This document shows positions 11,902 through 24,174 of a stretch of DNA of 64,000 nt, one piece after another (within the stretch, counting starts at the first letter, position 1; each line of letters opens with the position of its first letter). Below the pieces are notes generated by a model, which made no database searches, was not told where the DNA came from, and saw nothing but the letters and a program-made list of their open reading frames with translations. Both the position numbers and the translations under genes were made by a program. Location: the NCBI GenBank assembly GCA_007182875.1, contig AP019514.1, positions 1,736,001 through 1,800,000 of the forward strand, read 5' to 3'. This DNA is from Vreelandella sulfidaeris. GTDB lineage: Bacteria > Pseudomonadota > Gammaproteobacteria > Pseudomonadales > Halomonadaceae.

Positions 11902-13664
11902 CTATTGGCGCGAACCAGCTTCCATCCAGGCTTCCATCATTTCATCGTAAGGAACGGTGGTGCCTTGCGGCATTTCGTTATCCAGTTTGGCTTTTGGCGC
12001 GCCTTCCTGGTCCAGCCAGTACTGAGGGTCGCGCTCTTCGTTAAGTACTGGAGCGTAACTATCGAAGACATTGGCACGGGCCAGACGATTCATCGTGCTG
12101 TCTAAGTCTGCCGCCAGCTTATCGAGACCTTCTTGTGGCGTTACTTCACCACTCATGACCGGTGCCAGGTTCTGCCACCACAGTGGGGCCATACGTGGGT
12201 AATCAGGTACGTTGGTACCGGTGGGGGTCCAGTTAGACTCGTTGGGGCTACGATAGAACTCTACTAAGCCGCCAAGCTTAGGCGCCATTTCGGTCATCTG
12301 TTCAGAGAAGATGTCAGACTCACGAATCGGCGTTAGACCGTGCATTAGTTTTTCCAGCGATACCGTTTTAGACACGGTGAACTGACCGAACAGCCATGCC
12401 GCAGTGCGACGATCCTCCGGCGTCGAGTCAAAGAATGTCCATGCCCCTACGTCCTGGTAGCCAACCTTCATGCCCTCTTCCCAGTAAGGGCCGGTGGGCG
12501 AAGGCGCCATGCGCCATAGCGGATTGCCTTCATCGTCGGTCACTGCAACGGCGGGGTCGGTCATGTCAGCGGTAAAGGCGGTGTACCAGAAGATTTGTTG
12601 AGCGATATGGCCTTGCGCGGGCACGGGGCCTGCTTCACCAAAGGTCATGCCCTGAGCTTCTTCAGGTGCGTAGTTGCTTAGCCAATCCACTGCTTTTGCA
12701 TCGCAAACACAGAGGCTGGCGAGTTAGTGGCACCGCCACGGCTAACGCTAGCGCCTACCGGCTGGCTGTCTTCGTTAACGCGAATACCCCAATCATCCAC
12801 CGGGTTGCCGGACGGTACGCCTTGGCTACCCATGCCCGCCATAGAGAGCCAGGAGTCATGGAAGCGCCAACCCAACGATGGGTCACGACGTCCATAATCC
12901 ATATGGCCGTAAACTTTGGTGCCGTCGATTTCACCTACGTGCTCGGTGAAGAACTCGGCGATATCTTCATATGCCGTCCAGTTAGTGGGAACCCCTAGGT
13001 CGTAGCCGTAAATTTCACGGAACTGTTCCTGGAGGTCTTCGCGCTGGAACCAGTCATGGCGGAACCAGTAAAGGTTAGCGAATTGCTGGGTGGGCAATTG
13101 ATAGATGCTGCCATCCGGCCCGGTGCCGTATTGCAGGCCGATAAAGTCATCCAAATCGAGAGTGGGCGGTGTGTAGTCGGCCCATTCGTTCTCCATCGCC
13201 TCGGAAAGGTTGATCGTGGTGCCATAACGGATATGCGTGCCGATCGAGTCGGTATCGTTGACGAAACCGTCGTAGATACTGTTTCCCGACTGCATCTGGT
13301 TTTGCATGGTGTCCACGACATCGCCTTCACCAATGATGTTGTGGGTCAGGTTGATACCGGTAAGCTCACTGAAGGCTTCCGCCAGCACTTCACTTTCATA
13401 CACGTGAGTCGTTAAGCCTTCGGCGACGGTTTGGATATCCATACCTCGAAAGGGCTCGGCGGCCTTGGCAAACCACATCAGCTCTTCGATCTGCTCTTCA
13501 CGGCTCAGGGTGGAGTTTTGGAAGTGCTCGTCCACCAGCCGTTCAGCGATGGCTCGGGTGTCCTGCTCCTGCGCTGACAGCGTACCCGATGCCAGCAACA
13601 AGCCAGCAGCGAGGGTTGTCAGTTTGAATTTAATCAGTTTGGATTTATTGTCGTGCTTTTGCAT
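11902..13664 (-). CDS. glpV: Glycerol ABC transporter substrate-binding protein, GlpV type (frameshifted)
   Basis: This periplasmic binding protein captures glycerol for the GlpSTPQU importer. The signal peptide is clear (KFKLTTLAAGLLLASGTLSAQ) with cleavage near residue 31. The mature protein is a long extracellular solute-binding family 1 domain rich in Trp and Tyr. One shift near 12690 joins the N-terminal 325 residues to the C-terminal 260, giving about 587 residues, the expected size for GlpV (much longer than typical sugar-binding proteins). GAGGTCACC precedes the ATG at 13664. It sits directly after glpU and before glpD, matching the Rhizobium leguminosarum glpSTPQUV arrangement. Confidence 0.88.
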
Positions 13665-13756
13665 GGTGACCTCGTTTTGTTGTGTTCTTCCATGATGGCT
13701 TGGCCGTCCTTGATACCGATTAATCGCTGGTGAGATTTTTTAAAGCCCCTTACGAG

Positions 13757-14027
13757 CTAGCCCCAGCGCATTAAAACCAGCAGCCATACGGCTGATACCG
13801 CTAGTGCTATCCAAATGGATAATGAAGTGAAACCAATCACTCCCAGGTGGATAAAGGCCGCCGAGTAGGCCGATAAACAGCCGATCTCCGCGGGTGGTGG
13901 CAATGGGTAAAAACCCTTTGCGCTCAATAGTGGGCGACAAAATCTCCCATATCGTCATACCTGCCAGCATGGCGGCAATGGATGAAAAGAATATGGCGGT
14001 GGGCATTGTCCATACCATCCAAGACAT
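13757..14027 (-). CDS. glpU: Small membrane protein GlpU, DUF2160 (frameshifted)
   Basis: GlpU is a small two- to three-helix membrane protein found between the permease and binding-protein genes of GlpSTPQUV importers; its exact role is unknown. The N-terminal part reads MSWMVWTMPTAIFFSSIAAM with the block ILSPTIERKGFLPIATTRGDRLFIGLLGG. A shift near 13856 restores the family-like end (FIHLGVIGFTSLSIWIA... LMRWG) at the TAG at 13757-13759. The uncorrected frame instead runs on to 13740 with an atypical tail. AGGAGAGCACACT precedes the ATG. About 90 residues. Confidence 0.8.
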
Positions 14028-14039
14028 AGTGTGCTCTCC

Positions 14040-14935
<896 letters not shown>

Positions 14936-14936
14936 G

Positions 14937-15824
14937 TTAGGCACCTCCGTGCGGGGGCTTGTCTTTCTGCATGTTCATGATGGTGGTATAGAACACCCAA
15001 CTCACCAGCAAAATGACGAGGAAGTAGATAAGCGAAAACGCTGCAGAAGGGCCTAAATCCTGCTGGCCGATTGCCATGGTGGCCAGCGATTGACTTAAAA
15101 AGGTCGTAGAGCTGCCGGGGCCGCCGCCCGTCAGTACAAAGGGCTCGGCGTAGATCATAAAGGAGTGCATAAAGCGCAGCAGTACGGCGATAACGAGTAC
15201 GTTGGTAAGCTTGGGCAATTGGATATAGCGAAACACCGCCCACTTTGAGGCACGGTCGATAAGCGCAGCCTGATAGTAAGCTTCAGGAATCGAGCGCAGG
15301 CCACTGTAACAAAGCATTGCGACCAGCGGAGTCCAGTGCCACACATCCATGAGTACGATCGTTACCCAGGCGTCGCTGGCATTGCCTGTGATGTTGTAAT
15401 CAATGCCTAACTCGCGAAGTCCCCAGCCCATTAAGCCTATATCGCCACGGGTAAAGATTTGCCAGATGCTGCCAACGACGTTCCACGGAATCAGCAGCGG
15501 CAGCGTGATTAATATCAGCACCGCCGAGGCCTGCCAGCCACGTTTGGGCATGATCAGGGCAATACCGATTCCCAGCGGAATCTGGATAGCGAGAATAATC
15601 AGCGAGAACGAAATTTGACGTAGAAACGCTGCTTGCAGCGCCTCATCGTTGAGCATGGTTTTAAACCACTCGGTACCGGTAAAAAAGCTCGCGTTGGGAC
15701 CGAGTACGTCCTGCACTGAATAGTTGACTACTGTCATTAATGGGATAACGGCAGAGAAAGCCACCAATACCAGCATGGGAAGTACCAGCAGCCACGCTCT
15801 GTTGTTGGGTACTTTGTTATTCAT
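14937..15824 (-). CDS. glpP: Glycerol ABC transporter permease, GlpP type
   Basis: This intact 295-residue MalF-like permease has six predicted helices, starting WLLVLPMLVLVAFSAVIPLM. Its EAA loop (SIPEAYYQAALIDRASKWAVF) is the contact for the ATP-binding subunits. Its start overlaps the end of glpT by 8 bp, and its stop is one base from the glpQ ATG, both typical of a co-translated operon. It pairs with GlpQ to form the membrane channel of the glycerol importer. Confidence 0.9.
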   Translation of the reverse strand: MNNKVPNNRAWLLVLPMLVLVAFSAVIPLMTVVNYSVQDVLGPNASFFTGTEWFKTMLNDEALQAAFLRQISFSLIILAIQIPLGIGIALIMPKRGWQASAVLILITLPLLIPWNVVGSIWQIFTRGDIGLMGWGLRELGIDYNITGNASDAWVTIVLMDVWHWTPLVAMLCYSGLRSIPEAYYQAALIDRASKWAVFRYIQLPKLTNVLVIAVLLRFMHSFMIYAEPFVLTGGGPGSSTTFLSQSLATMAIGQQDLGPSAAFSLIYFLVILLVSWVFYTTIMNMQKDKPPHGGA

Positions 15825-16915
15825 GGCTGGTCTCCACTAAATATTCATCGATATAGAGCGCTAACTTTGCATTATCGAACTCAGCAAACGCCGCTTCGCC
15901 CACGGGCGGATGTCCCTCAGGGAGTCGAGCCTTAAAGGTTTGTTCATTAAGTGAGAAAGTCACCAGGGAGTATGTACCTAGGTCTTGCACGCTGATGACC
16001 TGGATCGGCACGCTTTCGGCAGTCGGGCTCGTGGAGATCGCAATAAATTCCGGGCGGATGCCCAGCTTAATATTGCTGGACGTCGCTGAAGCAACTGCTC
16101 TTCTTAGCTGAGCGTTAATCGGTAGGGGTTGTGCACCAAACATTACCTGGTCGGCCTGGTGCTCCACGGCCATAAAATTCATACCGGGGCTGCCAATAAA
16201 GTAACCCACAAAGGTATGCGCAGGCCGTTCGAACAGCTCCCGAGGCGTGCCGAATTGAACCACTTGACCGTCATACATCACGGCAATTTTATCCGCGAAG
16301 GTAGAGGCCTCCAACTGATCGTGAGTCACGTAGATCATGGTGATGTTGAAGCGCTCGTGGATCTCTTTGAGCTTACGGCGTAATTTCCACTTGAGCTGGG
16401 GATCGATAACGGTCAGTGGTTCATCAAATAGGATGGCCGTTACGTCATCACGTACCAGGCCACGCCCCATGGAGACTTTCTGCTTCTCATCGGCGGTGAG
16501 GTTTTTCGCTTTGCGGTCTAATAGAGGGGTTAGCTCAAGAATGTCGGCAACTTCGAGTACCTTGGGCTTTACCCGGTACTCGGGGGTGTTCATATTGCGC
16601 AGCGGGAAGGCGAGGTTGTCGAACACCGTCATGGTGTCGTAGATCACCGGAAACTGAAAAACCTGGGCAATATTGCGCTCTTCAGGCGGTAGCTCGTTAA
16701 CGCGGTGGCCGTCAAAGAACGTCACCCTCCGAGGGTTCAAGCAGGCCGGAAATAATATTCAGAAGGGTCGATTTACCACATCCCGATGGGCCCAATAACG
16801 CATAGGCGCCGCCCTGGTGCCACACGTGGTCCATCTGGCGAATGGCGTAATCTGCTGCACCCTTGGGTGTCTTTTCATAGGAGTGCGCCAGGCCCTTTAA
16901 AGTGATCTCAGCCAT
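15817..16915 (-). CDS. glpT: Glycerol ABC transporter ATP-binding subunit, GlpT type (frameshifted)
   Basis: This is an ABC ATPase of the CUT1/MalK class. It starts at ATG 16915 ([16 protein letters not shown]). Walker A is GPSGCGKST, the signature region is degenerate ([17 protein letters not shown] rather than LSGGQ), and Walker B is ILFDEPL. A C-terminal TOBE-like regulatory domain follows. One shift near 16725 breaks it just after Walker A. The start overlaps the glpS stop (ATGGCTGAG). A degenerate signature in one of two paired ATPases suggests an asymmetric pair with GlpS. Not related to E. coli GlpT. Confidence 0.88.
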
Positions 16916-18005
16916 GGGCAGCTCCTCCCTGACGGGCAGGAATATGTACCGTATGTCCCTGCTTGTCGAAGGCGTAAAGTTGATGGGTGGGAAGTAAACT
17001 TTCAGAGGTTCGTTAACATTAAACTGGTGAATGCCGGCTAAATGTAGCACTAGCGGAAAGCGCTCGTGGTGGACATGCAGAAAGGTTTCAGAGCCGCTAA
17101 TTTCCGCCACGTCCACATGGACATCCAGCGCCAAATCATCGGCCTGTTGCGGCTGCAGCGTTAGATGCGATGCCCGTACGCCGAAGTCATAGTCTCCCGG
17201 TTCCAGGCGTTTCAGCTTTTCGTCGCAGGGGGAAGTGCAGCGTTTGATCGAAGGTGATCTCGGTGTCGGTCAGTTGGCCTGGAACGATATTAATGGGCGG
17301 TTCGGAAAACATTTCAGCGCTGAAGCGACCGTTAGGTTCCCGATAAACCTGTTCGGTAGGGCCGTACTGAAGCAACTTGCCCTCATGAAGTACCGCTGTA
17401 TTGCCGCCCAGTGCTAACGCCTCATTAGGTTCCGTCGTGGCGTAAACGGCAATGCAGTTGCGCGCTTTAAACAGGTCGCGCAGCTCATCGCGTAGCTCTT
17501 CGCGGAGTTTGTAATCCAAGTTGACCAGCGGCTCATCAAACAAGATTAAGTCGGCATCTTTGATCAATGCACGGCCCATAGCGGTGCGCTGCTGTTGACC
17601 GCCCGATAATTCTTGAGGGTAGCGTTTCAGCAAATGCTCGATATGCAGCATTTCGGCAATTTCGCCAACGCGTCTATCAATGTCACTTTTGGGATGCTTG
17701 GCCAGTTTCAAAGGTGACGCAATATTGTCATAAACGGTGAGGCTGGGGTAATTGATAAACTGCTGATACACCATTGAGACATTGCGTTTACGCACGGAGA
17801 CGTTGGTGACGTCTTTACCATCCATGATGATTTTGCCGCGGGTGGGGGGCTCAAGCCCTGCCATCAGACGCATGAGAGTGGTTTTCCCGGCCAGCGTACG
17901 CCCAAGCAGTACATTAAAAGAGCCCGGCTCAAGCGCAAGGTCTATCCCACTGATATGAGGCACACCGTTAACGATGTGATCGATATTTTGCAGATGTAAG
18001 GACAT
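16908..18005 (-). CDS. glpS: Glycerol ABC transporter ATP-binding subunit, GlpS type (frameshifted)
   Basis: First gene of the minus-strand glycerol importer operon. Walker A is GRTLAGKTT, the signature is [16 protein letters not shown], and Walker B is [12 protein letters not shown]. The switch position reads [14 protein letters not shown], with Thr where His is usual. The C-terminal domain is recovered after shifts near 17225 and near 16990, ending [12 protein letters not shown] with a TGA at 16908-16910 that overlaps the glpT start. Length is about 366 residues. Missing switch His with an intact signature here, against a degenerate signature in GlpT, supports a heterodimer with one productive site. 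Confidence 0.88.
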
Positions 18006-18026
18006 GCCGATCTCGCTAGCGTCATT

Positions 18027-18056
18027 GTTATTGGAAATAGCGTTATTGGAAATAGC
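18027..18056. repeat. Perfect 15-bp tandem duplication upstream of glpS
   Basis: GTTATTGGAAATAGC occurs at 18027-18041 and again at 18042-18056 with no mismatch. A degenerate third copy (GCTGTTGGAAATATG) lies at 18068-18082. It is between the glpS start and the putative GlpR operators. Similar TTG..ATAGC-type short repeats occur upstream of mntR and near 56390. Confidence 0.8.
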
Positions 18057-18100
18057 GTTTGGGTAATGCTGTTGGAAATATGAATAATTAAAACTGATCG

Positions 18101-18135
18101 CTTTCGATTACGAAAGGCTAGTTGATCGTTTGCGA
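18101..18135 (-). promoter_or_regulatory. Two GlpR-like operators upstream of glpS
   Basis: CTTTCGATTACGAAAG (18101-18116) is an inverted repeat whose core TTCGATTACGAA differs at one base from the enteric GlpR operator core TTCGATAACGAA. A second TCG-N4-CGA element (18126-18135, within GATCGTTTGCGAAC) is spaced 22 bp away. Together with glpR in the island, this points to GlpR repression of the importer operon. The assignment is by motif similarity only. Confidence 0.65.
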
Positions 18136-18202
18136 ACTTGCAACGCGTTTGTTGTTCGTTGGACTACACATTTAGGCGTAGAAAGTGAAGGTCGAAAAAT
18201 TG

Positions 18203-18238
18203 CCAACTATCAATTACCAACTATCAATTGGCAACTAT
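18203..18238. repeat. 14-bp tandem repeat downstream of fadE
   Basis: CCAACTATCAATT(A/G) occurs at 18203-18216 and 18217-18230, followed by a partial third copy GCAACTAT at 18231-18238. It lies between the glpS promoter region and the fadE terminator. No function is evident. Confidence 0.75.
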
Positions 18239-18269
18239 AAAAAACCGGCCCCTGATAAACAGGAGCCGG
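18236..18269 (-). terminator. fadE terminator
   Basis: On the minus strand CCGGCTCCTG (18269-18260) pairs with CAGGGGCCGG (18254-18245), one mismatch, with a TTTATC-type loop. A T run follows (the A tract at 18239-18244). It lies 23 bp beyond the fadE stop. Confidence 0.8.
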
Positions 18270-18291
18270 CTGATGACCTACAAAGCAATGG

Positions 18292-20768
18292 TTATTTAAT
18301 GTTTGCTTCTTCCTGCTTCGGCGACGCTGTTGCTTTGCCGTTATGGTCGATTAGTGTGGATTTGTTCTTGGCGAATGCATCGTAAGCGAAATCATCCACG
18401 GTGAGCATTTCCAGAACCTCGGCTTCAAAGGTGCGCATGAATGCGGCATCCTCTTCGCTGATCAGGCCTTTTTCTAAGCCAGCCTCAACGCGTGCTTCGG
18501 GGTGTAGCGCCGTTTGCGGTAGCTCGCCTTTGGCATAGGCTTTATTCAGCGTACGGTAGATCGCTTCAGCGCGGTCATAATCCACCAGCAGGGCGTTATA
18601 GCGCGCCAGCGGGTTGCGCTGTTCGCCATCGTCCGCATCCCAGGTATTTTCCAGTAGCTTCGAACGTAGGGCGCTATGGGTGGAAATACGCTTGGCGATG
18701 TCGCGTGCCAAGTCGTCGTGGGGCTTGTTCCAGCGACGACCGGTGGGCATTACGACGGCATTAAGCGTTTTGCCCAGGGCGCGGTTGGGAAGATTGTCGA
18801 AAATTTCCACAAACGCCTGCTCGGCACGCTGGAGTAGGAAACGGCAGCTGTAGTGGAGCAGCGCTTCTTCACCTTCTACCTTGCTGCCTGCTTGCCACTG
18901 CTTGAGTACCATGGAGGCAAGGGTAGAGATTGGAGAGCACATCCCCAACCTCGCCGAGATCATTTCACGCTTCTTAAGCGCAGAACCTAGGCTTGCCATG
19001 GCGGCGTCGGCGCACAGGCCAAAGCCAGCCGAGAGGCGAGTAATGTCCTGGGCGTAAGCGGTGGCGGGGCCATCAAAGGCACACTGGCTTTACCGATGCC
19101 AAAGCCGAGAGTAAAGGCACGGGCTGCGTTACCGAAGATTAAGCCCGCGTGACCGAAGAAGGCTTTATCGAAAGCCTTCATGTCGTTGGCGTCTTTGGCA
19201 GCCAGCTCTTCAAGCACGTATGGATGGCAGCGAATAGCGCCCTGACCAAAGATCATCAGGTTGCGGGTCATGATGTTGGCGCCTTCCACGGTGATCGCCA
19301 CCGGGTTGGCGCTATAGCCGATACCCAGGTAATTGCGTGGGCCAAGAGTAACTGCCTTGCCGCCGTGAACATCCATGGCATCGCTGAGCAGCACACGCTG
19401 GAACTCGGTCAACTGGCTTTTCAGGATGGCCGAGGGCACGGCGGGTTTTTCACCGTGGTCGATCATATTGGCGGTTTGATACACGGTGGCCTGGGATATA
19501 TAGGCCAGCGCCGCCATGCGGGCGAGGGGCTCTTGCACGCCTTCCATTTCGGCGACCGGCACGTTGAACTGGCGACGAACGCGGGTGAAGCCGCCGCTCC
19601 AGCCCAGGGCGTAACGCGCGGTGCCGGTAGCGCCAGACGGCAGCGTGATACAGCGGCCAATCGACAAGCACTCCACCAGCATCCGCCAGCCCTGACCGAT
19701 CATGTCCGGACCGCCAATGATGGTATCCAGCGGTACAAAGACATCTTTACCGATAATCGGGCCGTTCATAAACGGGCTGCCGATCGGGTGATGGCGGCGG
19801 CCGATTTCCATGCCGTCGGTGTCACGGGGAATCAGCGCCAGGGTAATGCCACGGTCTTCTTCGTCACCCAGCAGTTTTCAGGGTCAAACAGACGGAAGGC
19901 AAGACCCACCACAGTGGCGATGGGCGCCAGGGTGATCCAGCGTTTTTCGAAGTTAAGGCGCAGGCCAAGCACTTCTTCGCCATTAATGGTTTGCTTGCAC
20001 ACTACGCCGGTATCGGGCAGTGAAGTGGCATCAGAACCAGCGCGGGGCCGGTCAAGCCAAAGCAGGGGATCTCGCGACCATCGGACAAGCGCGGCAGGTA
20101 GTGATCTTTCTGCTCTTGGGTACCGTATTTCAACAGCAGCTCGCCAGGGCCGAGCGAGTTAGGCACGCCCACGGTGACCATCAGAGTTTCATTGGCGGAG
20201 AGCTTTGCAGCACCATTGACTGAGCTTTGGCTGAGAAGCCAAGGCCGCCGTACTCCTTCGGAATGATCATGCCGAAGAAGCCTTCTTTTAGATAGTCCCA
20301 AAGCTGCTGGGGAGGTCAGCGCGTTCCTGGGCAATGTCCCAGGCGTTGCACATACCCGCTGCTTTAGCACACTGATTGGCCAAGAAGGCTTTTCATCGTC
20401 GCGCAGGCCATCGTCTTTAAAGGCCAGCAGCTTTTCCCACTGAGGTTTGCCTGAAAATAGTTCGCCATCCCAGGAAACACTGCCGGCTTCCAGTGCCGTG
20501 CGCTCGGTAGCCGACACTTTGGGCGCCACTTTTTAAAGGTGGCGAACAGGCGCGGCGTTAACCATTTACGGCGTAGAGCGGGCAGGCCAGCCACTGCAAC
20601 GGCGGCAGCGCCAATCAGCAGTAGTACGCCAATCACTTCGGCGTCAAGCAGCAGGCCAACAAGGCCCAGTACGCCAAGCACTGCTAGCGCCGCAGGTGCA
20701 CCTGCTTCGCGACGCATAACCACGAGCAAGCCGGCAATGGCGAGCACGATCAGGAGTAGGGTGAGCAT
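18292..20768 (-). CDS. fadE: Acyl-CoA dehydrogenase FadE (heavily frameshifted)
   Basis: FadE catalyses the first step of fatty-acid beta-oxidation, alpha-beta dehydrogenation of acyl-CoA. The N-terminus carries two hydrophobic segments ([15 protein letters not shown] and [23 protein letters not shown]), as in the membrane-associated FadE subfamily, then [31 protein letters not shown] acyl-CoA dehydrogenase sequence. The C-terminal part (KLPNRALGK... PTGRRW, read in fragments 18292-18999) is the FadE-specific extension. Overall 2477 bp, about 825 residues against 814 in E. coli. At least five breaks are seen, near 20525, 20390, 20250, 19870 and 18990. A terminator follows. Confidence 0.88.
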
Positions 20769-20940
20769 AATATCTCTCTCTGTTGCGGGCCTTTATAACT
20801 GCCCAGCTGTTGTTGGTAACGCGTTTCTAAAATCGCTGTTGGAAAGACAGTCGAACACTTGTTTGAATATTGGCAGATGGGGGTCGCCTCACGCAAGTTT
20901 TTAGGTGTGTTTGAGACCGCTCGATGTTGTTAGCGCCACC

Positions 20941-20973
20941 AAAAAAAACGCCATGGCGATAAGCCATGGCGTT
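20941..20973 (-). terminator. bet operon terminator
   Basis: AACGCCATGGC (20947-20957) and GCCATGGCGTT (20963-20973) form a perfect 11-bp stem with a 5-nt loop. On the minus strand this is followed by an eight-T run (20941-20948). It is 24 bp past the betA stop. Confidence 0.92.
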
Positions 20974-20996
20974 TGAGTGACAAAGCGACTAAATGT

Positions 20997-22666
20997 TCAG
21001 GCGCATTTGGCCGGTGTTCCGTTAGCAACGTAGTAGTCGACGCTGGCGCGGGGAAGGGGCTCGTGACCTTTGATACGATCGGCGATTTTTCCGCCAGCAT
21101 AATGGTGGGTGCGTTCAGGTTGCCGGTGGGAATCACCGGGAAGAGCGAGGCATCGACGACGCGTAGACCCTCAATGCCATGAACACGGCCCTGGCCATCG
21201 GTGACCGCCATTTCATCATTTCCCATGCGGCAGCTACCGCAGGGTGGTAGGCAGTTTCGGCATGTTGTTTGACGAAGGCATCAAGCTCAGCATCCGACTG
21301 TACGTCGGGCCCCGGGGCTATCTCACGACCGCGATACTTATCAAACGCTGGCTGGGCGATGATATTGCGAGTGAGCCGAATGGCATCGCGAAACTCTTGC
21401 CAGTCTTTCTCTTTAGCCATGTAGTTAAACAGGATGCTAGGCGCGGCTTTGGGGTCCTTCGAGGTTAGCCGAATACGGCCACGGCTTTCTGAACGCATAG
21501 ACCCAACGTGGGCCTGGAAGCCATGGGCCTGCACCGCGCTTTTACCGTTATAGCTAATCGCGATGGGCAGAAAGTGGTACTGCAGGTTAGGCCACTCTTC
21601 CTCATCGCCGCTGCGAATAAAGCCACACGATTCAAACTGGTTGCTGGCGCCCACGCCGGTACCATTGAACAACCATTCAGCACCAATTTTCGGCTGATTG
21701 AACCACTTCAGCGCCGGGTAGAGCGAGATGGGCTCTTTGCACTCGTACTGAATATACATTTCCAGGTGATCCTGGAGGTTTTCGCCCACGCCTGGCAGGG
21801 CATGTACCATCTCGATATCCAGCTCTTTCAGCAGTTCAGGGTTGCCGATACCTGAGCGTTGAAGAATCTGCGGGGAGGCGATGGCACCACCGCACAAAAG
21901 CACTTCACGACGTGCGTAGGCCTGCTGTTTTTCGCCTTTCTGTTCATAACGAACACCCACGGCACGCTTCCCTTCAAACTCAATAATGTCGGTAACGGCA
22001 TGAGTTTCGATGGTCAGGTTATGACGCTTCTTAGCGATATCCAGATAACCACGGGCAGTAGAAGACCGGCGTCCCTTGGGCGTGACGAAGCGGTCCATCG
22101 GGCCGAAGCCCTCTTGCTGGTAGCCGTTGACGTCTTTGGTTTCCGGGTAGCCTGCCTGTTTACCGGCTTCGATAAAGGTGCGATATAGCGGGTTGTTGCT
22201 GCTTTTCGGCGTGGTCACGCTGACCGGGCCGTCACCGCCATGGTAACTATTGGCACCAATATCGCGGCTCTCGCTTTTTGAAGTAGGGCAGACAGCTCAG
22301 GTAATCCCAATCTTCGAGGCCAGGCTGTTTGGCCCAGTTGTCGTAATCCAGAGCATTGCCGCGGATGTAGCACATGCCGTTAATCAGTGAGGAGCCGCCT
22401 AGCCCTTTGCCGCGGCCACACTCCATCCTGCGGCCATCCATGTAGGGTTCGGGATCGGTTTCAAATGCCCAGTTGTAGCGCTTACCCTGCAGCGGGTAGG
22501 CCAAAGCAGCGGGCATTTGAGTGCGGAAATCAAAGCGATAGTCTGGCCCGCCCGCTTCTAACAGCAGTACGCTGACGCTACTGTCTTCGGTGAGGCGGGT
22601 AGCGAGCACATTACCTGCCGAGCCAGCACCGATAATGATGTAATCAAATTCGCGTGGTTGAGACAT
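20997..22666 (-). CDS. betA: Choline dehydrogenase (frameshifted)
   Basis: BetA is a GMC-family flavoprotein that oxidises choline to betaine aldehyde at the inner membrane. The FAD motif [16 protein letters not shown] opens the protein, followed by [15 protein letters not shown] and the second GMC signature [15 protein letters not shown]. The active-site region YHPA... and the C-terminal [18 protein letters not shown]... are recovered after shifts near 22270, 21250 and 21080. Reassembled length is about 556 residues, the same as E. coli BetA. It is the last gene of betIBA. Betaine is the main compatible solute made from choline, fitting a halophile. Confidence 0.93.
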
Positions 22667-22675
22667 AAAAACTCC

Positions 22676-24143
22676 TTAAAACACCGACTCAAACGGCCCC
22701 ATCTCGATCTGTACCGACTTGGTCTGGGTGTAGTGATTGAGTGTCTCGATACCGTTCTCGCGCCCAATGCCCGACTCTTTATAGCCACCTACCGGCATCT
22801 CGGAGGGTGATTCACCCCAGGTGTTGATCCAGCAGATACCTGCTTCCAACTGATGAATCACGCGGTGGGCACGGTTCAGGCTTTCGCTGAAGACGCCGGC
22901 AGCCAGGCCATAGTTTGTATCGTTTGCGCGACGAATCACTTCCGCCTCGTCATCAAAAGCAAGTACTGACATCACTGGGCCGAAGATCTCTTCGCGCACG
23001 ATACGCATATCGTCGGTGCAGTCGGTAAACACGGTGGGGCGGCCCATGCACCCTCTGCAAAGCTGCCGCTGTCCCAATTGTCGCCACCCACTAGCAAGCG
23101 AGCGCCTTGCTCTTTGCCCAGGGCAATATATGAAAGCACTTTTCTTGGTGTTCAAAGCTAACCAGCGGGCCAAAGTTGACGCTCGGATCCATCGGGTCGC
23201 CCGCCTTGATGCGCTTGACGCGCTCGACCAGCTTGGCTTCAAAGTCATCTTTACGCTGCGTTCAACAAATACCCGTGTGCCGTTGGTACAGATTTGGCCG
23301 CTGGAGTAGAAGTTGGCCATCATGGCGGCGTCGGCGGCACGGTCGAGATCGGCATCCGCGAAAACCAGCAGGGGTGATTTGCCGCCCAGTTCCATGGTGA
23401 CGTCTTTTAAGGAAGAGCTGGCCGCCGCAGCCATGACTTTTTTGCCCGTGCCTGCTTCCCCCTGTGAACGACACCTTGGCGATACCGGGATGCTCGGTGA
23501 GCATGGCACCCACGCTGCCATCACCCTGCACAACATTAAAGACGCCGTTAGGCAAGCCTGCCTCGGTGAAGATCTCTGCCAGTTTCATCACGGTGAGCGG
23601 GGTCACTTCGCTGGGCTTGAACACCACTGCGTTACCTGCGGCTAGCGCGGGCGCGGCTTTCCAACAGGCAATCTGAATCGGGTAGTTCCACGCACCAATC
23701 GCACCAATCACGCCTAATGGCTCGCGGCGGGTATATACAAAAGAGCTATCGCGCAGGGGTATCTGGCTTCCCTCAATGGCAGGTGCTAAACCCGCGTAGT
23801 ACTCCAACGCATCAGCGCCGGTGACAATATCGACGCTGGCGGTTTCACTGATCGGCTTGCCGGTGTTGCGGGTTTCAAGCTCAGCGAGCTCATCATTACG
23901 CTCTCTTAACAGCGCCACGGCGCGCAATAGAATGCGCGAACGCTCCATGCCTGTCATGGCGGCCCATTCACGCTGGCCCCGCTGTGCGGCGTCGACGGCG
24001 GTGTCGATATCCGCTTGGCTGGCTTGGCCAATAGTGGCCAGCAAGCTGCCATCAAACGGGTTGGTAACGGTAAAGGTCTCGCCTGACGTGGCGTTCACCT
24101 GGCGACCATCAATATAAAGCGGCTGTACATCTTGAGCGGCCAT
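22676..24143 (-). CDS. betB: Betaine aldehyde dehydrogenase (frameshifted)
   Basis: BetB oxidises betaine aldehyde to glycine betaine with NAD+. ALDH blocks are present: [22 protein letters not shown], then [14 protein letters not shown] and the catalytic cysteine region [13 protein letters not shown]. The C-terminus has [13 protein letters not shown]. Shifts occur near 23450, 23260, 23130 and 23040. I start at ATG 24143 ([13 protein letters not shown]), preceded by GGAG at a good distance, rather than the upstream ATG at 24155, which lies inside that ribosome-binding site. Length is about 489 residues. betA follows after about 10 bp. Confidence 0.93.
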
Positions 24144-24174
24144 GTCAGTCTCCATGAATACGTAAATTTAAGGG

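Noticed and set aside
12666..13415. Plus-strand frames of 110 and 119 codons opposite glpV
   Set aside because: They are antisense shadows of a strongly supported binding-protein gene.
19149..20162. A 337-codon open frame on the plus strand opposite fadE
   Set aside because: It is antisense to clear FadE sequence, is rich in His, Gly and Ala as expected for shadow frames in GC-rich DNA, and shows no domain.
24095..24174. C-terminal extension of BetI overlapping betB by about 50 bp
   Set aside because: Known BetI proteins end near residue 195. The extra tail has no homology, and a small indel hiding the real stop explains it better.
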